From assembly GCF_000006405.1 (NCBI RefSeq), contig NW_003208445.1, positions 1 through 64,000 on the forward strand: a stretch of DNA of 64,000 nt, read 5' to 3'. This document shows positions 42,798-54,818 of the stretch, one piece after another; the first letter of the stretch is position 1; the number at the start of each line of letters is the position of its first letter. Below the pieces are notes generated by a model that did no database searches, had not been told where the DNA came from, and saw nothing but the letters and a program-made list of their open reading frames with translations. The DNA comes from Perkinsus marinus ATCC 50983 (taxonomy: Eukaryota > Perkinsozoa > Perkinsida > Perkinsidae). The position numbers and the translations under genes were made by a program.

Positions 42798-43594
42798 ATG
42801 TCCACTGATACTTACGTCGGCGACATTCACATCGTAGATGGTCCTGATGATCTCTACGAATTCTGCAGGAATATCTTGTGGGCATGTGGCCGCTCTTCAT
42901 CATTCGTCTACCCTCTCTTAACAGGTTCAGAGAGCCTTTGGGTTTGGACTTCGAGTGGAACAGAGAATTCAAAGGACAGAACAACCCGATTGCTTTGGTA
43001 GGCACCTCTCATTGTCAATGACGTTCCATTGTGACTTCTATCAGATTCAAGTCGCCACTCCCACCAATGGAGTTTTACTTTTCCGTTGTAGACCTGGCGA
43101 GGATCTCCATCCTATACTTCGCGATGCTCTCACATGCCCCGTGAGTGATCGTCTTTGAGTGCAATTCGTAGCCATAACTGTATATTCAGAACACCGTCAA
43201 AGTTGTCTGTGGTTTCGATAGTCGCGATAAGAAGAAATTAATGGAGAGTTTTGGCATTGAAATTCCCCCACGATCTCTCGTTGACGTGTCTAAAGAGGCT
43301 CAGAGACAAGGGATGCACAAGACTGGGTTGAAGGCTATTTGCCGCGACCTTCAGTTCAACATTTTCAAACCTACGTGAGTTACCATGCTCTTGTATAGTC
43401 GTCGTATCACAGGTGGTCTACCCTTCATCAGTTACCCGAATTTCCATCAGTGGAGTGGACGTCTGAGGAAGAGTCAAATTCGTTATGCTGCGGCTGATGC
43501 CTGGTTTCCTCTGCTGATTGCTGTCGAATGGGGACTCATTGATATTGATGTATGTCTTGGACGAATCAGACCTAGCGAGTGTGTCGCTCCTTGA
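42798..43594 (+). CDS. WRN/DEDDy-type 3'-5' exonuclease domain protein
   Basis: Five exons in phase: 42798-42877, 42925-42997, 43045-43140, 43190-43374, 43432-43594; 198 aa. Exonuclease motif I is LGLDFEW, followed by NNPIALIQVATPTNGVLLFRC. The middle part VKVVCGFDSRDKKKL and the SLVDVSKEAQ segment fit motif II. GLKAICRDLQF fits the linker seen in WRN and Mut-7. QIRYAAADAW is motif III with Tyr and Asp four apart. Family knowledge: metal-dependent exonucleases acting on DNA or RNA 3' ends. It is a small stand-alone domain without a helicase. The start is the first ATG with an in-phase first exon. Confidence 0.85.
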
Positions 43595-44887
43595 TAACGC
43601 ATTCACAGTAATGATGAATTCTCCATCATAGAGTTAGTTTTATCAGTATTTGCAAACGGTTAATTCATGTATGCTGTGTGCCCGAGTTATTCATCATTTT
43701 CTTCAGGAGAGCGTTCAAGAGCAGATGCTCGATTTGGTTGACTCCTATGCAACCGTGTAGTTGCTCCAAGCTTCGCACTACTACCTCCTTCTGACGATCG
43801 TAAGTGAGCTTTGCGATATGCATCTCAGAGGTGTCTGCTGTTTCTGCGTGCGAGTCTGAGGGAAATAATGCTGTTGAGCTGGACATGTTCTTACAGGTCA
43901 TTGAGGGTTCCAAGTCGTGTGGGAGGAGTTTATAGAGTAGAGGGTGAAGGATATTGATTAAACTAAAAGACTCTTTTTTTGATTAAACTAGATTTACACG
44001 TAAATTGAAAGTGGCCTTTTGTTTATGAGTTAATCATTATCATATCGCACTTTCCACTTCCAACTTAGAAATTCCAAGGACTGGTTCAGTTCGCACTTCA
44101 GTTCATGGTGAAGCTAGTGTATAACGTGGTGTCTTGTAGAACGTCATTAAGCATCGTACTGAACTCGCAAGATGTCGATCTGACGTGTATCTGTCCCTTC
44201 ACAGACGGGTTGAAGTAGTAACCTTCGCAAGTAACCTTCACCCGTGCATTCTGCTTCAACTCCAGTATGATAGGCAGACTGAATCGTAAAGAATGGCTGG
44301 GCTCAGTCATTTCGTCAGATTTCTGCATGAGCGTCTGTATGTCAGCTCTGTGTCCTATGCGTCTTCGCATTCCTCGCACATGTTAAAACTTGAAAAGAAC
44401 ACGTGATATTTTGTCTAACCGAATTTCCTCAGTCGGAACCGTCTTGCGTAAGAATATGATTCACGGAAGAATGTCGTCCCACAGCCAAACGCAACGCCAA
44501 ATTCCCTTCTCCCAGCGATTGACGTTTTTCTGGGGCTTATGACGTCCATTCGAATTATAATTTGTCTTCTCCCTCAATGCCTCTGCTATGCTGATAATCG
44601 CTCTCTATGCTCGTGAAAGGGAATGGTCATGGTAAACGAAGCAGAACGAAGTTAACAGGGGAAAGAGCGGTATGCCATTCGAGTTAGGAAAGCCAATGAC
44701 TGATCAGCTAGGACTTTCCCTCTGTCAAAAATCTGGTGCCATGCGACCTGTTCAGACCACCCCAAATTAACTCTTAAAAGATAGGAGTTCACTGTCAGTG
44801 AGCCGAACTCAAGATTAGATTGGCTCTGTACTGAAAGACTGATGAAGATACGAGACGTCCATAATATATACAATATGTACAATACGT
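43595..44887. other. minus-strand ORFs of uncertain status
   Basis: 44098-44370 minus gives a 90-codon frame from an ATG (MRRRIGHRADIQ; LPIILELKQNARVKVTCEGY), and 43665-43913 minus gives a helical frame (KEVVVRSLEQLHGCIG) opening with TTG. Both are amphipathic enough to be exons, but I cannot join them or assign a family. The rest shows nothing. Confidence 0.3.
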
Positions 44888-47489
44888 TCAAACTTCGATA
44901 GCATCGTTCCGCTCATGCCCTAGCGCTGTCGGCATCTTACTCGGAATACCTTCATCGTCGACATGCTCGTCCCCCTCTTGGTCCACCTCAGCCTCGTCAT
45001 CTCCCATCATCCATTGATCATCGACATAATAGTAACCCTCCTCTCCATGCAAGGGGACCCCCTCCTCATTGTACTCTCCTTCCCAATACATAGCGGAATG
45101 ATCCCATACGGGCGTCTCCATATAAAAGCTGTTGCTCGATCCAGTATCAGTCGATAGACCTGTCAGTTGACCGCAGCCAGCGCTACCCGGACAGAACTCG
45201 GGGGCATCTGCGTTGAACTCAGCATGAGGGTAATAGGCAGCCGCCTTGGGCGTAGTGTAAGGATCGTATAAAGTGTCGGGACATGTGATATCCTCGTTGG
45301 ATGATGGTGTCATCATCATTGAACCAACGGCGTTCTCCATACCAGTGCACAGCCGCCAGTGAGAGGCACCGCTCCCTGAATAGCAACACCGTCATCAGAT
45401 TAGTCGCGACCCGGCAAGTCCAAGAATGACTAAGATTCCTCTGATGACAAGTTCGGATACACAATTCGATACGATCACGACCACTGCTGGAAAAACCCAG
45501 GGAAGTGCTACCAAGCTTTCTCATGTTGTGATTTATAGCTCCTCTGTGGTCCCTATACTCCACCTCAACCGTTTCTTGCATGTCCTCAGGGGCGATGGAA
45601 CGTAGCTCCCAGTCTATGACCTATTCGAACGTCACTGCAATTACTGCCATTATTACGAAGCCTACCTCGAACAACTCGGGGTCAACCATAGTGTTCCAGA
45701 GAGCTATGGAATTGCCCCTGGGTCGAACTGATAGTACAATACCGTTCTGAAGGCAACAACAATCAGTGACAATTTCCTGTATCAAATCGTGTCACCATCT
45801 TCTGAGGAGCCGTGAATAGATTTCCCAATAAGGCCAGGACACACGTGGAGTAGTACTCCTTACTATCCGATCGACAGAGGCCTTTAACAACCCAGCGGCC
45901 ACCCTCCCTGAATGAGGAGGAAAGGATGCCTCCTGACACAGCTGCGTGTTGCGTTCGTACTGATTGTGTTCGTCCTCCCATGCGGGCTGGATACCATTCT
46001 TAAAAACAGATATAGTGCTGAACTTAGGCAACTTCATGAGGTCGATGGAGTTCCAGAACTGCCAGAACCCCTCAACAGTGTCAACATCACCTAAGATCCC
46101 CAATAAAGATGTGTCTTGACAGGGCAGACGACAGTGTGGCCTACCCAGACGTATAAGGCCCCGAGTATACTCCTCGGAATCTCGCGGTCCAGCTGGCTTG
46201 CATGAAGCGCCGCCGCCGCTCACCCCAGGATCGTACCTAACCCAGACCCGTCTATGAGACAATTATCGCCCGATTCGAGAACTACCAAATCGTAAAAGTG
46301 TCGAACAGTGGAGTTCCTTCCTTTGCCTTTTCTTCAACTACTTCAACCTTGGCCGCCTCCTCCTCAACTACCTCAGTTGCTTTTTCAGTATCACCTACAA
46401 TATGTCCATCCGATAGGGGATAATTCGATACCGCACCTCCCGCAACAACAGGAGTCTCCTGTCGAGGCGTTGGTTCATTGTCAGTATTAATCTTATTCTC
46501 GCCATTAGTAGCGTTGTCACGAGCGACTTGCTCATCTATTCCTCCTGCCCCTTGCTGAACCTGCGTTGAGCATCACAGCGCACCCGCCACATTCAAGCCT
46601 ACTTGACGGCCTCGTCTCCGCCTCCTATTCTTCAACACACTCACCGGTGCATGGTGAGTCTCATTTGCTGTGTCACCAACTTCTTGTGCGGGAATACCAT
46701 TAGCTTTGTCGACCGCATGCTTTGACCGTGACTTCTGTTTAGCCTGTAATAAGCATATCTCTACATAGCATGAAAAGGGAGCAGACCTTGAGTAGCTCCA
46801 CTGCCTCCCTAGCCGCCGCGTTACCGCTTGTAGAGCCAAGCCATGGTGGAGGCATGTTGTAGGCACCAACAGTTGATGACGAAGAATCGGGATCCTTACG
46901 ACTACTGAAGTCGAGGAGAAGGAGAAGTGAGCAGTTATTGTGGTGAGTGGAGACTTACTATTGCAGTACAGGAGATGGTTCCGCCTCAGAGTCGCTTCGA
47001 ACACAGCTCCACAAGAGGTATCTAACACGGCATTCTCATTCACTGTTCAGCGTGAGTGCCACGACCACCTGCTCTGAGGACATAGTGGTGGGCTAGCGCT
47101 GATGCCGGAGCGTCTGCGGGGGCGACTTGAACTACGGCCTAGGCAGGACCGAGATGAGTAGGCAGAGGTGTAGTATGGCAAGTAGTACTCCTTTCACGTC
47201 TGGCAGCGGCCTCTTTGATTTGAGGTTCAGTGGCTTCATCGTCCGCTTCGAACTCGACTATAACGGAATCAGGCAGAATCTATAAGATACCAAACTGGTG
47301 ACCGAAGAGAAGACGGACAGAGCCTTAGCTTACAAACTGGCCATCTATAATATCCGGATCTGCTCCTGCTTCTTCGGCTCTGCTGTTATTACTACTACTA
47401 CTGTTCTTACCATCCTGTTGTTCCTCCTCAGCATCATCAGTAGTAGTAGAGGGAGAGCGGATGGACGTGGTGACCACAGCTGCTGCCAT
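44888..47489 (-). CDS. eIF4E-family cap-binding protein with long N- and C-terminal extensions
   Basis: About ten minus-strand exons. The N-terminus from ATG 47489 (MAAAVVTTSIRSPS) is acidic and Ser-rich with a triplet-encoded NSSSSNN run, then EFEADDEATEP and a basic patch KNRRRRRGRQ. The eIF4E core follows: PLFDTFTIW, WVRYDPG, DTVEGFWQFWNSI, SVFKNGIQPAWEDEHN, GGRWVVKGL, CVLALLGNLF, NGIVLSVRPRGNSIALWN. The Trp positions for cap stacking (W before EDE) and for 4G binding (FW region) are present. The last exon encodes a ~150-aa acidic tail ending HERNDAIEV. Clear junctions: the intron after RLG, the intron after EDEHN, and PQKM to NGIV. Family role: mRNA cap binding in translation. The long tails are unusual. 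Confidence 0.85.
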
Positions 47490-48868
47490 ACACTGGACAG
47501 GTACTGATCCAAACAACTACTATTGGCACCATATTCTAGTACTACAACGCAGTGCTCGATGAGGGAGAAGCAATAAGGTTATACTACTGCTAGAAACCAT
47601 TTAATTCGATCACTACTACGGTATGTATTGTTCTGTTCGGGCGAGCGCGTTGTAGACGAAACGCATAACGATACCAGCATGGAATCTTGGGAAGTAATAA
47701 ATCCTAACCCAGTGAGGTACAGGAGCCTCCTCAGAGAAGGTATGTGAGCACGAGCGACGCTCTAGTAAATGTTGTAGAGATCGATCTGCTACAAGAAGGA
47801 AGCACCGGAGTTATGATATAAAAGCCGCCCTCCCCTCAGAATGTGTATACAGATTGAAACAGTCCTTAATTACGAGCAATACATGAAGGCTGCGGCCATC
47901 GACTCGATTCCTTCACTCCTCTTGGCCTTCATCCCTCAGCGAGTGTTTAGAACGGCTCCAGAATGTGTATACGGAGTATTTGAACTGATGTTGTGTTTGA
48001 AGTAGCAGAGACATCCGGAGAGGCCGACTCTGGAGGGTCGTGTATATCCTATACTTTGGCTACATCTGAGATCGGGTAGAAAGATTCACAATAAGCCCAC
48101 TTTTGAACCACCCTGCAAAGGCACATAATATGACCGCATTATGACAGCAAGTAGATGATATTTCTTCCTATCAGAATTCAATGATATTATTGACTTCCAC
48201 ACGTCTTTGTTGACCACGGAGAATCGAAATGGTCATTATCGTTAATGTACGTTTTCCATCGGGAAAGCGCTAAGTTCTGCATCGCTCCGCTAAGATCTGT
48301 CACTTTCCTGCAATAATTAGTGATATTTCCTGCATTTCTCCACCGCGCGCGCCCTATCGAATTCCTGTGTGCAGAGCAGGAGAGTCGAGTATATAATGCC
48401 CAAGGCCTATCTTAAATACAAAGGGGAGGGTACACTAGGAGCTATCATTAGCCAACGAGGTAATACGGGGGAGGCTTCTACTACGGGCAATCTGGGATGC
48501 GGGGGGCTGGGTCGCGTCGTATAGCTGATTTTGGTATTCGAAAACTAACCCTTTTTCGAATAATATCAAAATTGTTTTCGAATTTTATTATTGCCATTTG
48601 GTAATTGTCGTAGTTGTTGTCGGGCTAGCTCCAGTGGAAGCTGTGTACCTTTTCGTGTACTTCCGCAGTAGAGGACTCTCTTTGTTTTCACTGGAACTCA
48701 TAGGTTTCGCTATTATGAATTTTATAATACGCTTAGACTAGCAGTAAGGGGCAAAACGAGTTAGCAGTTGGAAAGTCCTCCTACTCTCCCTAGATTCAAT
48801 CTGATTGATATTTCATTATCAACTTTCAAGATTGTGATAAATACCATCATTACTTGTAGTTGTCTCAG
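47490..48868. other. divergent spacer between the eIF4E and UTP12 genes
   Basis: Contains the promoters for both divergent genes and perhaps the unfound first exon of UTP12. 48040-48560 has no repeats of note. A TTCGAAAACT/TTTTCGAATA pair near 48538-48580 is a small inverted repeat. No ORF supported. Confidence 0.35.
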
Positions 48869-51800
48869 GCAATGTAGTGCTAACCAGTGGCAATCCCAGT
48901 ACCTCATCATCCTCCCAAGCTGCAACCCCTCGATATGCTTTCTGTCCTACCAACGATACTGTTACTGTATGGGACATCAAGACTCAGACCATAAAGGGTG
49001 TTATGGAGGTCCCCTTGGGACGAGATGAACTCCACAAGAGATCACCTCAAGTACACTCCCTACATTGTGTTTCAAATACCTCATACCACACCTCAGGTAA
49101 CTGCATTATCCGATCTGTTCATACCAAGTACTACAGCCAATGGCTGGGCTGGCGCTAAGATGGCTGTTGGATATAGTGATGGTAGTAGTAGTACTACTAC
49201 TATGTAGTTACTTTGGACTGTTGTTCACGTTTTGATGGTATAGGTTACATTCGAATATTTGCATTCGAGGAGAGCAAGCCAGGGTCTGTGGAAGGCATGT
49301 GGGTGCCTGAAGTATCCTTTATAGGACATCGATCGGCTGTTAATGTCCTCAAGATCTCCCGAGGTGGCTTCCAACTCTGTAAGTGATGGCCTTCTGTGGT
49401 GGTGGAGGTATATAGTGGATGTTGTTCATTCCACCCTAGTATATGTTTCAACGCTGGTCATAGCGCTAAAGGCCATAATATATGTGTGTTCCTATAGGTA
49501 GCGGTGGAGCTGATAATGACGTCATTTTATGGGATGTAGTGGCAGAGGCTGGTATGTGCCGACTTAGTGGTCATAAGGATCAAGTCACTGGCCTGGTAGT
49601 AATAGTAGTAGGATACGAAATATGTGGAAAAGTTTTCTGTAGACACTACTGTATGATAACGAGTCTACCGATGCATCTATAGCATATGTAGTGAGTGTAT
49701 CGAAGGATACTACCTGCAAGGTGTGGAGTGTGGGAACACAGATATGTGTTCAGACATGTAATGCTGCATTGTAGTGGCTTATGTAATATTCATTTCATAC
49801 CATCAGGTGCTGAATCTCGAGGGGAGTTATGGTCAGTCGCATGTATGGTGATGTCATCGACGACAGCTGTTGATGTGGGCAGCTCTGCGAACAAGACTGT
49901 GCTCATAGTCACTGGTGGAGTTGATCAGAAGCTTTATATGTAATAGTTGAGGGAGGTGTGGTATAAGGATTTGGGACGAAGCAGAGAGTGTAAATCTTCT
50001 TGAGTGATTACAGGAGGCTAGGGAGGGGGTATATGTAGGATAAAATAGTGCTTGAATGGAAGCGTTCAATATTGATCGGTCGTTGTTGTGGTAAGCAGTA
50101 ATGGAGGAATGTTTGCTTCCCTCAGCTGAGCTCAGGAGTTTTCTCATCACATTATCACAAGTTACTAGTAGGCTTTAGTAGAAGTAAACAAGACTCAACA
50201 AAATTTCCAAAGTGTTTAGCCGAATTGTCACCAACAAACGTAGTTGACCATGTTCATATGCTCTCTTCCCTAGGTACGCGGTGTCAGCCTTGTCACTGGT
50301 GTCTGGTGGAGGGCTGGACGCTAGTGGAGATATGATGAAGTTCCTTGGTCCTCTGGACAGGGGTAGTGGTGAATCTGGCATGAAGAAACGTGTTGGTAGG
50401 AGTAGTAGTGGAGTGGTTCAACAAGAGCTGTTATCATCAGCTACACTGGCATTTGCTGAAGACGGCACCAGACTGCTGGCTCAGGCGGTTGGTAGGACTG
50501 TGGAGGTGTTCGATGCGGTAGTAGTAGTAGGCAGAGGTGTGGTATGGGATTAGGAGTGATATGATAGATCACTGAGAAGGCTCGTAAGAGGGTACAGCGA
50601 CGTAAACGTGAGAAAGCAGCTAAGAAGCAGAAGGCGGCGAAGGAAGGTAGGAAGGTTGTGTGGCGTTGTAGGATTGGACGGAGGTGTGGTATGACAGGTG
50701 GCGTGGAGGAGCCACAACAGGAGGGGGAGGAGGGCACTACTGAGAAGGTCATGACTGCAGCTGAGCTGTTCAAACTGCGCGATAAGGTGGAGTTGGTAGG
50801 AGTTGCCTGACGTCGCTCATGTGCTCTCTAGCTGATACATTTCCCTGGCAAGATCGGCTCGATGTCTGTGTGTAAGGACTCAGTTTGTGTTGGCCTGCTG
50901 GATAACTCTATCCACTTGGTAGCAACGATGATAGTAGTGTGGAGTAGGAAGGTGCTGCTTGGTGGTAGATACCATCGCTTACGGTGGAGCTGCAGAGGTC
51001 GGGCCAGGATGATGAGGAAAGTGTCGAGGCTGCCGAGAAGGAGCGTATGAGTATCGTAACGAAGGGTCATCGTCAAGCTGTGCGGTAATAATGATAATGT
51101 GTTATATGGAGGGGGAGGAGGTCTTGTATTTAGGTTTGTATCCTTCTCAGCGGATAGCACAATGTTGTTGTCATGCTCGGGAGAGTCGTTGAGGGTATGG
51201 ACTGCTCAGAGTAGCAAGCAGTGTGTGAGGCATATAGACAATACAGGCTACAGTAAGGCGGCTTGGATCAAGTTTGGCTCGATTATGTTGTTGTTGTTTT
51301 TGATCAGTTCTATGTGGTCGTTGGTATGCTGGTAACCAGCATGTGGTGTGTGGAAGTAAAGATGGTTGTCTAGCACTGTACGACTTACAGACAGGGGAAT
51401 GTAGATGTCGGGTAGTAGTAGTATATGGTTGTGGTAGAGTCAGTTGGTGAGTATGGCCAACGCCTCCTGTTATGTAGGTACTCGCCTCAGAGGGAGGACA
51501 GCCTCTGTATGGCATTTGTGATGATCCTGATGGGGAAGGTGGTAAATGGGGTCGCTGGAAATGTGTTAGACTCCTGTGCGAGCGTTCGGGTGTGAATGTT
51601 TCATCAGAGTATCCCAGCTCGCTGAGAGCGCTCTATAATGACTCTGTCATCTTGTAGTAGTTATATGATAGTGTTATTAGCTTAGAATTTCTGGTTAATA
51701 TAACTGTGATGTAGAGAGCTCGGGTTCATGCCATAGTACTACTACTACAGCAGTGCAAGAGTAGTACTATTCTAGTAGTAGTCGGCAATCCATGTGTTAT

Positions 51801-52528
51801 GGCACGTTGAGTTCTTCGAGCTGCATCTCTCACTCCTGATCAGATAACTTTATCACAGTTGGTGCCGATAAGACGTTACGCTACTACACCACTGACTTGG
51901 CTAATGTTGATGACGAGTCATCTATACTAATAGAGGTAATAAGTTTGGTATGTCCGTCCGTTCGGGGGATAGTTGCCGTTCCAGGATGAGTCTAAACGCT
52001 TGACATTGAATGATGATGGCCTTTGTGTTGCGCTGTCTCCTAAGGATAAGAAGAAACCTGATGCTCCCAGGTAGTAGTATTATTACGGAAAATTTTACCC
52101 ATTGTAAAACGTTGGGAGTATTAGGTTCTTGGCTATCGGCTTGCTTGACTCTACTATTACTGTTGTTTATGCTGATACTGGGAAGCAGTTCCTCACTTTG
52201 TATGGTCATCAACTACCTGTAAGGAACTCAGTGGGTTCATACGCTTTGTAGTGTTCAAACCGGTAGGTGCTCGCGGTTGCCTTTTCTGATGATGGACAAC
52301 TCCTGGCCTCGGGTTCGGCTGATAAGAATATCAAATTATGGCATCCTAAATTCGGTAAGCATTGAGAAAAGGTTGAAAATAATAACAATTATTTCCTTTA
52401 GGTAATTGTCTTCATTCCCTCCGAGCTCATGAGTCGTCGGTGACCAGCATTGCATGGTTACCGCAGACACACTACTTGGCCAGTGTGGGCAAGGTCGATG
52501 GTCTGTTGAAACTGTGGGATTGTGATAG

Positions 52529-52595
<67 letters not shown>

Positions 52596-53892
52596 CTTGT
52601 ATGTGGCTTACATGGGAGGGTTGTTCAGATCGGAGGAGATAACATCGCTACCTGGTCATAATGGTGATGTATGGTCAGTAGCATGTGATGCTGATGGTGC
52701 ATTGTTGGCGACTGGAGGGGCTGATAGATGTATAAGGCTGTGGAAAAGGAGTGATGAACAGATGTTCATCGAGGAAGTAGTATATTATATAGTGTTTTCG
52801 TGAATACACAATTATACACGTCGCACGTGGTACAATATACAAGTCGCAAATGAAACCTTTGTTAACGTTGAGGTGTGAACCAGGCGTTAGACAATCTTAT
52901 GTTCCCGATCATTTTAATTTCGGCACGAGGTTGTTTCTGGGGACCATGTATAATATGTTGAAATATATTTGGAAGTAGTAGTATTTTTCAAGTTGATCAT
53001 TGCCTTGTATGAAATGTTGTTCCGCGTTGTTGTGGTAGAGCATTGGTAGTCCAGTTGATAAAACGTTGATGATGTCAGGAGCAAGAGGAAGCCCTTGATA
53101 GACAGCTAGAGGAGGAGACCGCTAGAGAGGCAGCCGTAGTGACTATGGCCAGGCCTACTAGACGTACTACACTAAGGCGTGCTTACCTAGAGGAGCATGG
53201 TGGTGCTGTAGGTACTATGGAAACGGTGAAGTCCGCAGAGCGCTTGATGGAGGCTCTAGATGAGGTTAGAGAGGCTTCGGCTGAGGAGGGTGATGCTGAG
53301 GAGAGGAAATCAAGTCCGCAAGAGTCTATCAAGGTGAGTGTGTTGATGTAGTTATCAATGCATTCACTGATGCTCAGACACTACGTATAATGGCAGCTAT
53401 CCCCGTAGCGGACATGCAGGAAGTTGTACTCGCTTTACCTGTCACGTAATAGAAATGTTCTCTACTCATTTTATGGCAATTTACNNNNNNNNNNNNNNNN
53501 NNNNNNNNNNNNNNNNNNNNNNNNNNNNNNNNNNNNNNNNNNNNNNNNNNNNNNNNNNNNNNNNNNNNNNNNNNNNNNNNNNNNGTACATGATCCCAGCA
53601 GCAGACGCTTGTTGGTCGACTTAGAGATCTCTGTAAGGCTATCTGCAGAAAGATGTAGGATAGATGGTTATGTGTGCTCCTTGTGGTAGGTATGATGTTG
53701 CAAGTACTGCTGTTGACGAGGCAGGTGTGGCTCGATCGGCTGCGATGATAGCCAGGCAAGAGTAAGTATTGTCATGCGTAGTACTAAAATTGCTAGTGTT
53801 GAGCTATTAGGTTGAAGAGACGTAAGGAGATAGGAGATCTTGATGCAGAGGATAGAGCCTATCGGAAGTCCAGGAGAATAAGTGGCAAGTGA
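48869..53892 (+). CDS. UTP12: WD40 protein UTP12/WDR3 (small-subunit processome), 5' end missing
   Basis: At least 20 exons, nearly all GT-AG and in phase: 48869-49050, 49097-49181, 49244-49378, 49498-49595, 49643-49757, 49807-49939, 49968-50003, 50274-50517, 50568-50646, 50698-50795, 50832-50918, 50969-51084, 51134-51252, 51308-51400, then further ones to 53440. Two WD40 propellers are visible: [116 protein letters not shown] and [20 protein letters not shown]. The charged C-terminal region follows. The order matches Dip2/WDR3, a U3 snoRNP subunit for 18S pre-rRNA processing. No start codon found; exon(s) near 51480-51660 unresolved; a 100-N gap cuts the 3' end, and the last pieces to 53892 are tentative. 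Confidence 0.85.
50096..50273 (+). repeat. hAT-type MITE, copy 6, inside a UTP12 intron
   Basis: Begins CAGTAATGGAGGAATGTTTGC and includes CTCAGCTGAGCTCAGGAG and CGTAGTTGACCATGTTCATATG. Its diverged 3' end, TCTTCCCTAG, coincides with the 3' splice site of the intron before the exon that starts at 50274. Confidence 0.75.
52529..52590. repeat. (GTA)20 microsatellite at a 5' splice site
   Basis: About 20 perfect GTA units start exactly at the splice donor following the UTP12 exon that ends KLWDCDR. Shorter GTA runs begin other introns of this gene at 49182, 49596, 50518 and about 52071. Confidence 0.9.
53485..53584. other. assembly gap (100 N)
   Basis: A run of exactly 100 N, probably a gap of unknown real size. 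It follows the UTP12 exon ending EVVLALPVT and precedes sequence reading [15 protein letters not shown] in one frame. Confidence 0.98.
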
Positions 53893-54704
53893 CTCGTATG
53901 CTACGATTTACCAAGTTCCTATTGTTATCACTGCATCCAACGGCAACAGTGATGATGTCTATGACATACGTAAACTCCGTTATAATGGTTTCCATTGTTG
54001 GGCGTATCTTTGAATTCTTCGCGGTGCGCATTATGGGAGGTAGATGCATTATCGGAAGTTGATCGATCTTTTCATGATGTCAAACTGTGGCGACTTCTTT
54101 TCTCACAGCATGGAGAATCGCAGTTTTGAAAGGTGAATTCATTTCCCAATCAACTTGTTTTTCACAAGTACATGTTAGGTATCGAGGACCTTGGTAGTGT
54201 CGATAATAAGAGCGTAATGGTGGCCTAGTGGGGGCTTCAGACTGATAAGAAGAAGTGATGTAATCACTGACCTTTTAGATGCCGATATATCTACTACAGG
54301 GAAGCCCCAGGTAGTGTTTTGGATCGGAAGGGTTGCGGTTGCTATGATGAAATTGAGTGCGTATTCAGTGGCTGGGTAGTAGTAGATCGTAGGTGCAGTT
54401 TTCTCCCGCAGGGCGGTTTCTTGTATAGGCATAGTATGGCCGTATCAGGGTGATCGATGTTTGTGGAAACCTGTCAGGAATATCGGTATCTATGACAAAA
54501 GCGAACGGGTAAGTTGGGGTCGCCTTTAAGTGTCAGAATCTGTTACTACTCCTGCTATGGAATCGTACGCATAAAGTGTCTCGACGTAGCGACCTATATT
54601 GTAGCATATTATTATAGCAAATGTATCGGTTGGTCGAATGAGTCTTTCTTAAGTGTCCTCTGCCTTTGCTGGTCGGATTGTTATCATTGAATTGGTTGTT
54701 GCAG
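53893..54704. other. no supported gene
   Basis: Some triplet-like stretches, but no motif or in-phase exon set found. Any N-terminal exon of the UPF1-like gene should lie here. Confidence 0.3.
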
Positions 54705-54818
54705 GTACTGCTATTTGAGTTCTCCTGAGTGTGTGGTACAGTGCAACGTGTGTAGAGGTTGGTTCTGCAACTCACATCGTATTAGGAGTGCAAGTCATAT
54801 CATCAGTCATTCAGCGCG
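54705..54818 (+). CDS. UPF1-like CH (Cys/His) domain exon, isolated
   Basis: A 114-nt exon between a pyrimidine/CAG acceptor and GGTAAGTG encodes YCYLSSPECVV, QCNVCRGWFCNS and SHIISHSAR. This is the second half of the first zinc knuckle set of the UPF1/RENT1 CH domain, which binds UPF2 in nonsense-mediated decay. The upstream C-x2-C half and the downstream parts, including the helicase Walker A, are not found within the window. Instead the next kilobase contains a decayed reverse-transcriptase segment. It is either the start of a gene with unrecognised exons or a fragment. Confidence 0.55.

Noticed and set aside
51290-51345. A 16-nt intron in UTP12 (GTATGCTGGTAACCAG)
   Set aside because: Splicing from 51253 to 51307 gives the family-like segment [14 protein letters not shown], so the short version is spurious.
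53424-53759. ORFs spanning the N run
   Set aside because: They translate unknown bases (X) and are artefacts of the assembly gap.
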